A stretch of 18,863 nucleotides of DNA from JBFJVZ01 sp041623895 (GCA_041623895.1 JBFJVZ010000104.1:1-18863), one strand, 5' to 3'; numbered from the stretch's first letter, positions 1 to 7,897 are shown. Made by a program: numbers and translations. The notes: generated by a model not told the origin, from the letters alone.

Positions 1-71
1 CAGCCGCCGCAGCCACTGGGCGATTGCGGTTGTTGGGGAAAAGGTGCCGGATCTTCAGTGACGTTGCTCAT
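1..71 (-). CDS. Possible N-terminal fragment of an unidentified protein, cut by the left window edge
   Basis: An ATG (complement of 69-71) opens a frame that stays open for 23 codons to the window edge. It would begin MSNVTEDPAPFPQQPQSP and continue SGCGG. The start of the peptide is rich in Pro, Gln and Ser, which fits a disordered N-terminus of a cytoplasmic protein; no signal peptide is visible in what remains. It lies 112 nt downstream of the priA stop on the same strand, so it could be read through from priA. No convincing Shine-Dalgarno sequence precedes the ATG. The fragment is too short for a family assignment and could be a chance open frame. Confidence 0.4.
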   Translation of the reverse strand, partial: MSNVTEDPAPFPQQPQSPSGCGG

Positions 72-183
72 GGGTCTCGACAACAGCTAGGAGTGATCGA
101 GTGGCCTGAGATGGAGGCACATCATATCCGAATTCAGGGCGCGCGATAGGCGAACTTGTCACACGCAGCGGGTGGTAGAGATT

Positions 184-2688
184 CTACAGCATGTCCTGGG
201 GATCGATATCGACGACATATTGAATTTCGTCGTCGTTGACCTTGAAGGTGTCGGTGGCGCGGCGGATCGTTTCCCCCAGCTCCGCGGCGTCGACGGATTG
301 AAGCAGGATGTGAAAGCGGTACTTTCCGCGCAGCTTGGAAATTGGTGGTGGGGCCGGACCGAGGATTCTCACTTCGGCAGCCAGTGCTTCGCGCGCCGCT
401 TCCAATTGTCCGCGAAGAGACTCGGCAACGGCTTCGGTGATTTCTTCGACCGGTCCCCGAATGATGATCCGACCCATGCTGCCCAGCGGCGGGTAACTGA
501 ATTTGACGCGGTGGGCCAATTCGGCTTTGGCAAACGCCACGTAATCATGACGCGAGGCAGCTTGAATGGCGGGATGCTCGGGTGAAAACGTTTGCACGAT
601 CACTCGTCCACCACGGTCACTGCGGCCGGTGCGACCAGCGACTTGGGTGACCAATTGAAAGGTTCGCTCGGCGGCCCGAAAGTCGGGAAAGTGCAGGGCA
701 CTATCGGCGTTGACAACGCCGACCAATAAAACGTTGGGAAAGTCCAGACCTTTGGCGATCATCTGCGTTCCCAGCAGCAAGTCGACTTCGCCGCTACGGA
801 ATGCGGAAAGGACTTTTTGATGGCTCCCGGGGCGGCGCATCGTGTCGCTATCCATGCGGGCAACCCGCGCATCGGGGAATCTCGCCTTCACTTCGACTTC
901 CAAGCGCTGGGTGCCCAGCCCGCCATAGCGAATCCCATCGAAACGGCAGGCCGGGCACCAGGGTGGCGTGGCGATCGTATAGTCGCAGTAGTGGCAAACC
1001 GCTTTACTGCCGTCGCGATGGTGAGTCAAAGGCATGTCGCAGTCGGGACAGGCGACAACATGCCCGCAAGCCGGGCACTGGATTGTGGTCGCAAAGCCGC
1101 GGCGATTGAGCAGCAAGATGACTTGGCCTTTTTCGTTCAGAGTTTCCGCGATCGCGGTGTGAAGCGGACGGCTAATCGCACCGCTGCTGCGATCATCGCG
1201 AACTCGCAAGTCAACCAATTGCACATCCGGCATGGGGCGGTCGTTGACACGCGTTGGCATGTTGATCAATTCCGCATCTCCCGTCGTTGTCGCGTACCAT
1301 GATTCCAAAGCCGGTGTCGCCGAACCCAATACCAGCGGTATCTCCAGCGATGACGCGCGGGCCAACGCAACACGGCGGGCATGATAGCGAGGTTGGGTGT
1401 CTTGTTTGAACGAAGAATCGTGCTCTTCGTCGATGACGATCAAGCCAAGATGGGGTAGGGGAGCAAACACGGCGCTGCGCGGCCCCACCACCACTTGAAC
1501 TTCGCCACGGCGAATCCGCTGCCATTGAAAGTGTCTTTCCGCGGGCGTCATCTGGCTGTGCAGCACGGCGACCGATTCAAAACGCCTTTCAAATCGACCA
1601 CGCGTTTGCGGGGTCAAACTGATTTCCGGGACCAACACGATTGCGCCTCGACCAAACCGCACGACGTGCTGGATCGCCTGGATATAAACCTCGGTCTTGC
1701 CACTGCCGGTGACCCCGTGCAGCACGATCGTTTTTGATTTGGCTGCATCAAGCGCGGTGACAATTCTGTCCAGCGCGGCCGACTGATCGGGCGTCAAGTC
1801 ATGTTGCTGGACCTGCTCGCCGTCACTGAGTTGCCAACGCATCGGCAGGCCGGTCGCCAGTTCGCGGCGGACGGATTCCTTCAGTAATCCCTTTTTGCGA
1901 AGTTGACGAATGGGACCCTGCGTACACTCAGCTTGAACCATTAACTGTGAGGCTGTCATCGGACGGCCGGCCGCAATCAGAAAGCGGAGCGCCGATTGCT
2001 GCTTGCGCGGCAGTGAGTTCAGCAACTGTTCGTCCGCTGCGACCGGGGTCAGGTACGTTCTTTCCCGCGTGCCGGCATTGGAGCGGACACTGGACGGGAT
2101 CAGCGTGTCAAACACCTGTCCCGCCGGTGCCTGGTAATAATGGCTCATCCACACCACCAGGCGAACTAGCGGCGGGTCGCACAGAGGTTCATCGTCCAAG
2201 ACTTCGGCCACCTCGCGTAAGGTGCGTTCGCATGATGAACCGACCTGAGTGTTGATGCACCAGCCACTGATTGGCCGGCGTCGCTTGCCCAGCGGCACCA
2301 GCACTCGCATCCCCGGTTTTAAGTCGCCGCGGAGTTGATCCGGGATGCGATAATCGTAGGGGCCGTGTGGCGCATCGCTGAAGACGACCGCAGCGACCGC
2401 AATATCCTCAGCTGCAGCCAATTCCCAGGGTGGCGGCTGCGTTTCAAATAACTCGCCCTGGTGGCTGCCAGCCCGACCGCGATCAAGATCCCGCGGATTT
2501 GGTTCACGATCGGCAGGCAACTCGGGCAAAGGCATCGACGGCGCGGCGAAAGACTGGTTTGGTGGATGAGTGACCAAGGTGTTATCCGTCAACATAGTGG
2601 ATGATCGCGGCTCAAACAGGGTCAAGCAATTACGGCAGCGGAAGATCGATTCTCCATCCACTTGCATTGTCCGGCGAGCAGCAGACAC
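184..2688 (-). CDS. priA: Primosomal protein N' (replication restart helicase PriA)
   Basis: PriA is the 3'-to-5' superfamily 2 helicase that recognises stalled forks and reloads the replicative helicase. Visible motifs, numbered from a GTG at 2688, are Walker A GVTGSGKT (325-332), the DEEH box (420-423), the helicase motif GTQMIAKGLDFPNV (640-653) and QVAGRTGR (682-689). Eight cysteines in four pairs (538/541, 547/550, 565/568, 578/581) form the typical PriA zinc-binding insert. The DNA-binding domain begins near residue 95 (IAVAAVVFSDAPHGPYDYRIP). The 834-residue frame is therefore about 90 residues longer at the N-terminus than is usual. The start is uncertain: GTG at 2688, ATG at 2667 or ATG at 2595 are all possible and none has a clear ribosome binding site. 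The gene is divergent from nadD. Family assignment is certain; the exact start is not. Confidence 0.96.
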   Translation of the reverse strand: MSAARRTMQVDGESIFRCRNCLTLFEPRSSTMLTDNTLVTHPPNQSFAAPSMPLPELPADREPNPRDLDRGRAGSHQGELFETQPPPWELAAAEDIAVAAVVFSDAPHGPYDYRIPDQLRGDLKPGMRVLVPLGKRRRPISGWCINTQVGSSCERTLREVAEVLDDEPLCDPPLVRLVVWMSHYYQAPAGQVFDTLIPSSVRSNAGTRERTYLTPVAADEQLLNSLPRKQQSALRFLIAAGRPMTASQLMVQAECTQGPIRQLRKKGLLKESVRRELATGLPMRWQLSDGEQVQQHDLTPDQSAALDRIVTALDAAKSKTIVLHGVTGSGKTEVYIQAIQHVVRFGRGAIVLVPEISLTPQTRGRFERRFESVAVLHSQMTPAERHFQWQRIRRGEVQVVVGPRSAVFAPLPHLGLIVIDEEHDSSFKQDTQPRYHARRVALARASSLEIPLVLGSATPALESWYATTTGDAELINMPTRVNDRPMPDVQLVDLRVRDDRSSGAISRPLHTAIAETLNEKGQVILLLNRRGFATTIQCPACGHVVACPDCDMPLTHHRDGSKAVCHYCDYTIATPPWCPACRFDGIRYGGLGTQRLEVEVKARFPDARVARMDSDTMRRPGSHQKVLSAFRSGEVDLLLGTQMIAKGLDFPNVLLVGVVNADSALHFPDFRAAERTFQLVTQVAGRTGRSDRGGRVIVQTFSPEHPAIQAASRHDYVAFAKAELAHRVKFSYPPLGSMGRIIIRGPVEEITEAVAESLRGQLEAAREALAAEVRILGPAPPPISKLRGKYRFHILLQSVDAAELGETIRRATDTFKVNDDEIQYVVDIDPQDML

Positions 2689-2696
2689 GTATGGTC

Positions 2697-2772
2697 AGGG
2701 GATCATGTACGGAAAGCGGGATTCTGTATGGCCAGCGAGATCCTGTACGGCCAGCGAGATTCAGGGACAATC
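2697..2772. repeat. 19-nt direct repeats in the priA-nadD divergent intergenic region
   Basis: Two adjacent 19-nt units, 2716-2734 (gcgggattctgtatggcca) and 2735-2753 (gcgagatcctgtacggcca), match at 16 of 19 positions. A degenerate unit precedes them (2697-2715, 13 of 19 matches to the second, sharing the core GATCATGTACGG). A partial copy follows (gcgagattc, 2754-2762). The period is not a multiple of three and the stretch lies outside both genes, so it is not a coding repeat. It sits just upstream of the longest priA start and 38-113 nt upstream of the nadD ATG. It could be an array of regulator sites or a simple slippage product. Confidence 0.7.
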
Positions 2773-2809
2773 GCCGTGCTAACGGTGAGCAGAGAGAGGA
2801 TTGCGATTG

Positions 2810-3451
2810 ATGCGGATTGGAATTTACGGCGGATCGTTTGATCCCATTCACCTGGGACACTTGCTGGTTGCCGAGGCGGCCTTGGAATGCCTCGGTCTCG
2901 CGCAGATTCGCTGGATCCCGACAGCGATCTCTCCACTGAAGCCTGCCGGCACGGTTGCCTCCGGGCAGGACCGGCTGCAAATGATTCGACTGGCCGTCAG
3001 CGGTTGTCCGGAGTACGTGGTTGATGATTGCGAAATCCGCCGTGGTGAAGTGAGCTATACGGTCGACACGGTTGCTGAAATTCAGCAGGCCGCGGCGGAG
3101 ACGGAGATCGTGATGGTGATCGGTAGCGACTCGTTGGCCTCGATGCCTCGTTGGCATCAGCCGCAACGGTTACTTGGCATGGTGATTCCCGCCGTGGTGC
3201 AGCGTGGGGGCGAGCCACCGTTTGATTTTTCAGTGCTGCAGGGACTGGTCGAGCCGGATCGCCTCGATCTGTTTCGTCAGCATGTGATCCGCATGCCGCA
3301 AATCGAATTGTCCAGCAGCGAGCTAAGGTCTCGGGTAGCCGCGGGGAAGAGCATTCGTTTTCGTGTGCCGCGGGCAGTCGAAGCGTTTATCCAAGCAAAT
3401 TTGCTGTATCGCACCGCGAATCATGGAACAGCGGAATCAAGCCGCCGCTAA
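2810..3451 (+). CDS. nadD: Nicotinate-nucleotide adenylyltransferase
   Basis: NadD transfers AMP from ATP to nicotinate mononucleotide, giving deamido-NAD, a late cytoplasmic step in NAD synthesis. The N-terminus carries the nucleotidyltransferase signature YGGSFDPIHLGH (residues 6-17). The C-terminal ATP-binding motif appears as SSSELR (168-173), close to the usual SSTxIR, followed by VPRAVEAFIQ. The length of 213 residues is normal. The ATG at 2810 is chosen because the purine run AGAGAGAGGA (2791-2800) ends 9 nt upstream; an in-frame TTG at 2801 is a less likely start. The gene is not next to rsfS or proA-type neighbours, as it is in many bacteria. Its TAA stop (3449-3451) overlaps the stop of the convergent reductase gene. 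Confidence 0.95.
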   Translation: MRIGIYGGSFDPIHLGHLLVAEAALECLGLAQIRWIPTAISPLKPAGTVASGQDRLQMIRLAVSGCPEYVVDDCEIRRGEVSYTVDTVAEIQQAAAETEIVMVIGSDSLASMPRWHQPQRLLGMVIPAVVQRGGEPPFDFSVLQGLVEPDRLDLFRQHVIRMPQIELSSSELRSRVAAGKSIRFRVPRAVEAFIQANLLYRTANHGTAESSRR

Positions 3452-3969
3452 GCACCCAAGGCATCGGCCAGCCGGGTTGTGTCTTCGATCAACTGCTCGA
3501 CGCGTGCTTGGATCGTTTCGTCGGCCAACTGCTGGCCCTCGTATGAGTCACCGGTTGTGTAGATGAATCGGGGCACGATCAAACAGCGAAAATCGAGCAT
3601 CAAGCTATTAGCCAGGCCCATCGCGGACATGTAACTGCCTTGTCCGCCGGCAGCCAACATCATGCTCACGATCTTGCCGGTCCAGGCTTTGCCGGTCAAT
3701 TCGACGGCATTCTTGGCGGCCGAATTGACGTCGTAGTTATAGATCGGAGCCGCCAAAAAAACAGCACTGGCTGATTCGATCAACTCAGTCAGCTGGCGCA
3801 CGTTTTCATGCCCATACGCATTGGCGCCATCACATTGGGGTAATTGATTGTCCGCCAGGTCGAACAACTGGGCGGATCTGCCAGCGGACAGCAAACGCTG
3901 ATGACATTCACGAGCCAAAATCCGACTGCGACTATTGGGATTCAGGCTTGCACTGATCACTAAAAACAT
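3448..3969 (-). CDS. NADPH-dependent FMN reductase family protein
   Basis: A 173-residue flavodoxin-fold protein of the NADPH-dependent FMN reductase (ArsH/azoreductase/chromate reductase-like) family. The start has the beta strand and phosphate-binding loop MFLVISASLNPNSRSR. The middle has the family motif PIYNYDVNSAAKNAVE (75-90), corresponding to the usual P-x-YN-x-s-pg-LKN-a-D pattern, then a Gly-rich loop GGQGSY typical of FMN binding. Family members pass electrons from NAD(P)H to bound FMN and then to quinones, metals or azo dyes; the substrate here cannot be told. No signal peptide is present, so it should be cytoplasmic. Its last codons and stop overlap the stop of convergent nadD by 4 nt. 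The ATG at 3969 has only a weak upstream purine stretch. Confidence 0.85.
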   Translation of the reverse strand: MFLVISASLNPNSRSRILARECHQRLLSAGRSAQLFDLADNQLPQCDGANAYGHENVRQLTELIESASAVFLAAPIYNYDVNSAAKNAVELTGKAWTGKIVSMMLAAGGQGSYMSAMGLANSLMLDFRCLIVPRFIYTTGDSYEGQQLADETIQARVEQLIEDTTRLADALGA

Positions 3970-3982
3970 GTTCGCTCGGTAA

Positions 3983-4024
3983 TTTGTCAGGAATCGGGGC
4001 GGAAATCATCGCGCCGCTGACAAA
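3983..4024. promoter_or_regulatory. Two-part inverted repeat in the leader of the FMN reductase gene
   Basis: An 8-nt perfect inverted repeat (tttgtcag at 3983-3990, ctgacaaa at 4017-4024) encloses a second imperfect pair (cggggcg and cgcgccg, 6 of 7). It lies between the stop of the 233-residue gene (4079) and the start of the reductase (3969), both on the minus strand. No T-run follows on either strand, so it is not a standard intrinsic terminator. An operator or an mRNA leader hairpin is possible. Confidence 0.4.
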
Positions 4025-4078
4025 ACCGTAGAGAATCGAAAAAGATTTAGGAAGGACGGGCAGGCAAGTGGGACGCCT

Positions 4079-4780
4079 TTAGCAGGCACCGGCGTAGTTG
4101 TCGCCGTCCATGCCTAAGCGATTCATGAGAACGTGGAATTCGTCAAAAAACCGCTCACTGCTGCTGTGTACGTGCTCTGCCTCGGTAATGAACCGCAGGT
4201 TTTTCTCCGGGTACACATCGGCGTCGATCAGCAATCCTTCGAATTGATCGAGCGGATTGCCGTACATGATCAACAGTTTGTGTTCATCCAGCTGAACTTC
4301 CTGTCGTTTGGCTGGGTTGATCACGGCGATCCCCGTACAGCCGTCGTTCAACAACAAATCTTCGTGGTCCAACAGCGTGCTCTTCAAGACAGGCATGTCG
4401 ATGTGCTCGCGATACAAATCTTGATGGGAACCGCACTGATGACTTGTCTCCAAAACGACATCCACCACGCTGCCCAGCGGATCCAGCAGTTCCAAGAACA
4501 GGTCCATCAGTTGGTGACTTGTGGCTGCGGCCATGATCACCGGCGTTCGCGAGTTGCTGGATTCGTCGACATATTCGTCGTAGCGAAAACCCTGACGCGG
4601 TACCACTTTCAGGTCATAAGAAGGTCGTACGGCGTCCGTCAAGTCAAAGGCGCCATAGCTGTTGATGCCCATGTGAGCTTGCAGTTCTTCGTCGGTCAGC
4701 GTGTCAAAGCTGCCGTCGGAGATGGCCTGTTGTACTTCGTCGCTACTGCCGCTTCGGAGGATGCGTTTAAGAAAACCCAT
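4079..4780 (-). CDS. Conserved-looking cytoplasmic protein of unknown function
   Basis: I do not recognise this 233-residue protein. It starts MGFLKRILRSGSSDEV, a short basic amphipathic stretch, and is acidic afterwards. It has no signal peptide, no membrane segment and no known catalytic motif. The sequence TDEELQAHMGINSYGAFDL (29-47) and a later segment rich in Asp, Glu and Leu suggest a folded alpha/beta protein. There are three Cys in total, one of them next to the C-terminus, and no CxxC pair. Its regular protein-like composition over 233 codons and the lack of a better frame support it as a real gene. It shares its strand with the downstream reductase but is 109 nt away, with an inverted repeat between them, so co-transcription is uncertain. 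Confidence 0.75.
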   Translation of the reverse strand: MGFLKRILRSGSSDEVQQAISDGSFDTLTDEELQAHMGINSYGAFDLTDAVRPSYDLKVVPRQGFRYDEYVDESSNSRTPVIMAAATSHQLMDLFLELLDPLGSVVDVVLETSHQCGSHQDLYREHIDMPVLKSTLLDHEDLLLNDGCTGIAVINPAKRQEVQLDEHKLLIMYGNPLDQFEGLLIDADVYPEKNLRFITEAEHVHSSSERFFDEFHVLMNRLGMDGDNYAGAC

Positions 4781-5129
4781 GTGAGGATTCCCGTGTCCAT
4801 CAAGTTGGTGTAATCAAAGTGTGAGTCTGGTTTGTCACCGGGCTCTTCCAGCGGAGAGCAGGGCACACCAAACGCTAGGTCACATCCGAGCAGTGTTCAG
4901 AAATAATCGTTCATCTGATGAAGCAATCGAGATGAAACGCAGGCCGAGCAAGTTGAAAAAGAGGCACACCCGCCAGAATCATTACAGTCGGACCCTAGCC
5001 GGCTGCACGGCTGCCCGTGATAACGTAGAACAGCAGGTAAAATCACAGAGCTTGTATACTGTGAACACGTCGCGCCCGGTCCGCAGGCTGCTTTTTGCGT
5101 AGCAGGGTTGATGGGGGAGAATCGAAACA
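4781..5129. other. 349-nt divergent intergenic region
   Basis: This spacer separates the 233-residue gene (minus) from the transglutaminase-like lipoprotein gene (plus), so it must hold promoters for both directions. A TATACT at 5055-5060 resembles a -10 box for the plus-strand gene, giving a leader of about 65 nt, but no matching -35 element lies at the right distance. A 93-codon open frame on the plus strand (4821-5102) has no ribosome binding site or recognisable motif and looks like a chance ORF. I see no RNA gene or repeat here. Confidence 0.5.
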
Positions 5130-6758
5130 GTGATGAGGTGGAAGAAAATGGGTATCGAATTGCGGAGTGCGATCTCGCCAGCCGTCGCGATTGTGTTGCT
5201 GGTGATGGGCTGTGACATTCCCAAACGACCGCCGATCACATCGCCGGCAAAAAACAAACAAGTGCAAGAGGATCTTCCCTCAACACGGAATGTCGAGATT
5301 GTTGAACCGCCGCAGGCTGCTTTTAGCCAGGATTGGGAAGCCTGGGACGCCTACTTCCTAAAAGGAAAACAAGTCGGCTACAGCCACGTCAAAGCAGAAG
5401 CTCTGTTGAGCGAGGCGATTCGCGGCTCGGATGCCACCGTTCAATACATCCTTGAAGACCAAATAAGATTTCGCCGTGGCAACGGCACTTTTGTCCAGCA
5501 TCTCAAACAAACCAGTACCGAGACGTCCGTCGGAGTTCTGTTGGACTTTGAAGCCACCATGCACATTGGTCCGATCGTCAAACATTATCGGGGCGTGGTC
5601 GAAGACGATAAGTTGAAGGTCGAAACCGTGCAAGGCAGCAAAAGCTCCATCCGTACGATTGACTGGCAGTCCACTTATCGCGGTCTGATCGCTGTACAGC
5701 AATCACTGCGTCGCAAACCGATGATCCAAGGAGAACGCCGCAAAATTAAAGCGCTCTCCCCCATCCAATATGAGCTGAACACGGTCGAGTTGTTTTGCGT
5801 GGGAGAGGCTGCTGTTCCCACGATCGATGGCAGTTACCAGAAACTGATCGAGATCGCCACGCAGTATGTCGTTGGTCAGGATCTGGTCGTCAATCAAACG
5901 GTCTGGGTGAACGAGGATGGTGACATCCGCAAGACCTTGCGGCTGCTGGACGGTTTAACCTCGTATCGGACCGACAAAGACACGGCGCTTGCCGGAGCCA
6001 TTCCGGGAAATGAATTGCTAAAAGCTACAAAAATCGACGTCAGCGGCGATTTTGATCAGCCCAGGGAAGCGACTCGGGTTGCCTTTCTGATTCGACCCAA
6101 CCGCGAAGTGAAGCAGCAGGGACAACCCGTTCAAATCGAAAACCAGCCCAATCAATATGTGCGGGAATTGGATGATGGCACGATACAAATCTTCGTCAGC
6201 CGGCGTGATGCCGGACCTCCCCAAGGTTTCCAGACACTCGATTTGGAGCCCACGGACGGGGATCGGCAAGCGAATCGTTTGATCGATTTCCAGGCCAAAT
6301 TAATCGGTCAACTCGCCACCGCCGCGGGCAAATCGACCCGCGGTGAAAAGCAACTGGCCATCGATTTAGCGGCAACGGTGCGCGACTTGATGACCCCCAC
6401 AGAGACTTCCCGCGGTTTGCTCAAGGCGTCGGAAATCGCCAACACGCCCGAGGGCGGTTGTCTCGAGCATGCCGTTTTCTTGGCCGCGATGCTGAGGGCG
6501 CGAGGCCTCCCAGCGCGGCTGGCGTTAGGATTCGTGTACACCCCGGGCGAACATCCGACGATGGCTTTTCACGTCTGGGATTTGGCCTACGCAGATGGTC
6601 AGTGGATTCCGCTGGACCCCGTTTTGGGTTCGCTTGCGCCACCGGATCGGATCACTTTGGCGACGACCGACTTGGCGGGCGGCGACGAGTACAGCGTGTT
6701 TCAGCCCATCATGTCGTCGCTCGGTCAATTTGACGTCGAGATTCGCGGAGCTGACTGA
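5130..6758 (+). CDS. Lipoprotein with C-terminal transglutaminase-like domain
   Basis: A 542-residue exported protein. The N-terminus has basic residues, a hydrophobic stretch (about 14-27) and a lipobox-like VMGC with Cys28, followed by Asp at +2, which in Lol-type sorting favours inner-membrane retention. The long middle part (about 40-400) has no motif I can name. The C-terminal domain is transglutaminase/cysteine-protease-like: Cys444 in GGCLEHAVFLAAMLRARGLP, His481 in AFHVWD and Asp496 in PLDPVLG form the expected triad with normal spacing. Family members catalyse amide-bond chemistry on proteins or peptides (crosslinking or hydrolysis); the substrate is unknown. GTG 5130 or ATG 5133 follow a GGGGGAGA site (5113-5120); ATG 5148 would also leave a usable signal. 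The gene stands alone, and its stop is 30 nt from the convergent Nudix gene. Confidence 0.85.
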   Translation: MMRWKKMGIELRSAISPAVAIVLLVMGCDIPKRPPITSPAKNKQVQEDLPSTRNVEIVEPPQAAFSQDWEAWDAYFLKGKQVGYSHVKAEALLSEAIRGSDATVQYILEDQIRFRRGNGTFVQHLKQTSTETSVGVLLDFEATMHIGPIVKHYRGVVEDDKLKVETVQGSKSSIRTIDWQSTYRGLIAVQQSLRRKPMIQGERRKIKALSPIQYELNTVELFCVGEAAVPTIDGSYQKLIEIATQYVVGQDLVVNQTVWVNEDGDIRKTLRLLDGLTSYRTDKDTALAGAIPGNELLKATKIDVSGDFDQPREATRVAFLIRPNREVKQQGQPVQIENQPNQYVRELDDGTIQIFVSRRDAGPPQGFQTLDLEPTDGDRQANRLIDFQAKLIGQLATAAGKSTRGEKQLAIDLAATVRDLMTPTETSRGLLKASEIANTPEGGCLEHAVFLAAMLRARGLPARLALGFVYTPGEHPTMAFHVWDLAYADGQWIPLDPVLGSLAPPDRITLATTDLAGGDEYSVFQPIMSSLGQFDVEIRGAD

Positions 6759-6788
6759 GTTTTGTTTTCGCAAGGGATCGTTAGTCCC

Positions 6789-7232
6789 TTACTGCGTTTG
6801 GTGTCGCAGATGCTCCGCGACCGCTGCCAACAAAGGATCGATCGTTTGCGTTTGAATCCGGTGCGGTGGGTTCCAGTCGAACCACTGGGCCGAATCGTGT
6901 TCGCTTAGCGTTAACGCGGGGTGCCCGTTCAAAAATCCCAGAAAGTAACGGACGGTTTTCGTAAACACCTGATCCCCCCAGCGTTTATAACGAACCGGGT
7001 AGGTCAGATCGAAATGGAATTCGGGGTCTAATTCGATCTCAGACGGATTGATACCTGTTTCCTCATGCGTCTCGCGTAGGGCTGTTTGGGTAAAGGCTTC
7101 GCCGGGCTCGCAATGGCCTTTGGGCAAATCCCATCGATCCGCATGGCGCATCAGCAAAAACTGTGGATTTTGGCCTCGCGTCATCAACAGGATGCCTCCC
7201 GCGCGTACGACGGCTTTTGGTTTTCTCTTCAT
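6789..7232 (-). CDS. Nudix hydrolase, Ap4A-hydrolase/MutT-like
   Basis: A 147-residue Nudix protein that hydrolyses a nucleoside diphosphate linked to another moiety. The complete Nudix box spans residues 39-61: G-x5-E-x7-RE-x2-EE-x-G-I, seen as GHCEPGE, then AFTQTAL, then RETHEETGI. The context AGGILL at the N-terminus, MRHADRWDLPKGH before the box, and a WF-containing C-terminal part resemble bis(5'-nucleosyl)-tetraphosphatases. Substrate assignment by eye is uncertain. The frame is open upstream to 7565, but that extension is low-complexity and overlaps the adenosyltransferase gene. The ATG at 7232 is preceded by an AGGA site 6 nt upstream and matches the family start. It is divergent from the cobalamin adenosyltransferase gene. 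Confidence 0.9.
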   Translation of the reverse strand: MKRKPKAVVRAGGILLMTRGQNPQFLLMRHADRWDLPKGHCEPGEAFTQTALRETHEETGINPSEIELDPEFHFDLTYPVRYKRWGDQVFTKTVRYFLGFLNGHPALTLSEHDSAQWFDWNPPHRIQTQTIDPLLAAVAEHLRHQTQ

Positions 7233-7342
7233 CAAATTCCTGCTGCAAGACTTGTCGCTGCCGCGAGTTGTTCTACAAAGAGCCAACAGCGACGCGATGG
7301 TGCTTGGATGACTTTTGACGAATGCGGAGACAGCTGCCGGCC

Positions 7343-7897
7343 ATGAAAATCTACACACGATCTGGAGACGCGGGCAGCACGGGGCTGTTCGGCGGCCCGC
7401 GGGTACGAAAGGACGACCACCGAATCGAAGCGTACGGGACGGTGGACGAGTTGAATGCGGCGATCGGTCTGGCTCGCGCCGCAGGACTCTCCCAGCACGT
7501 CGATGGCCAGTTGGACAGAATTCAGCACGAACTTTTTTCGATTGGAGCCGAACTGGCGTCTCCACAGCCCACAGATCACGGCCTGCGGATCATCGATTCC
7601 AGCCACATCGAGTATTTGGAGTCGTTAATCGACCAGCATGAATTGGGGTTGCCGGAACTGAAGAATTTTATTCTCCCAGGGGGCTCCCCGGGGGCCGCCA
7701 GTCTGCATTTGGCTCGTGCGGTCTGCCGACGTGCCGAGCGCCGAGTCGTATCGCTGGCCTCCGCCGCGGAGGTCTCCGAGGCCCTGATTATCTATCTGAA
7801 TCGACTGAGCGACTACCTTTTTGTGCTCACGCGAGTCGCGAATCTGGAGGCGAAAGTGCCCGAAGTCACGTGGGTACGTCCGACATCCGGCCATTAA
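7343..7897 (+). CDS. Corrinoid adenosyltransferase, PduO type (ATP:cob(I)alamin adenosyltransferase)
   Basis: The enzyme moves the 5'-deoxyadenosyl group of ATP to cob(I)alamin to make coenzyme B12. The N-terminal ATP-binding signature is clear: YTRSGDAGSTGLFGGPRV, then KDDHRIEAYGTVDELNAAIG (spanning residues 4-42). The C-terminal region has SLHLARAVCRRAERRV and LNRLSDYLFVLTRVAN, the usual PduO-family helices with the Arg and Asp of the active site. The length of 184 residues is normal for the trimeric family. The start at ATG 7343 begins directly at the conserved strand MKIYTR; an in-frame ATG at 7322 would add seven residues and lacks a ribosome binding site. No B12-dependent enzyme or B12 riboswitch lies nearby, so the cofactor user must be elsewhere. 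Confidence 0.94.
   Translation: MKIYTRSGDAGSTGLFGGPRVRKDDHRIEAYGTVDELNAAIGLARAAGLSQHVDGQLDRIQHELFSIGAELASPQPTDHGLRIIDSSHIEYLESLIDQHELGLPELKNFILPGGSPGAASLHLARAVCRRAERRVVSLASAAEVSEALIIYLNRLSDYLFVLTRVANLEAKVPEVTWVRPTSGH

Noticed and set aside
4133..4813. 226-codon plus-strand frame opposite the 233-residue gene
   Set aside because: Both strands are open here. The minus frame has a balanced, acidic protein-like composition and a natural start; the plus frame looks like its complement (rich in Val, Gln and His). I keep the minus frame.
4821..5102. 93-codon plus-strand open frame in the large divergent spacer
   Set aside because: GTG start without a ribosome binding site, basic and irregular composition, no motif; it looks like a chance ORF.
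6772..6790. 6-bp hairpin (aaggga/tccctt) between the convergent transglutaminase-like and Nudix genes
   Set aside because: Short stem, 7-nt loop and no T-run on either strand; it also overlaps the Nudix stop codon. Not good enough for a terminator call.
7233..7565. N-terminal extension of the Nudix frame
   Set aside because: It overlaps the start of the adenosyltransferase gene on the other strand and has no Nudix-family sequence; the ATG at 7232 has a ribosome binding site and matches the family start.
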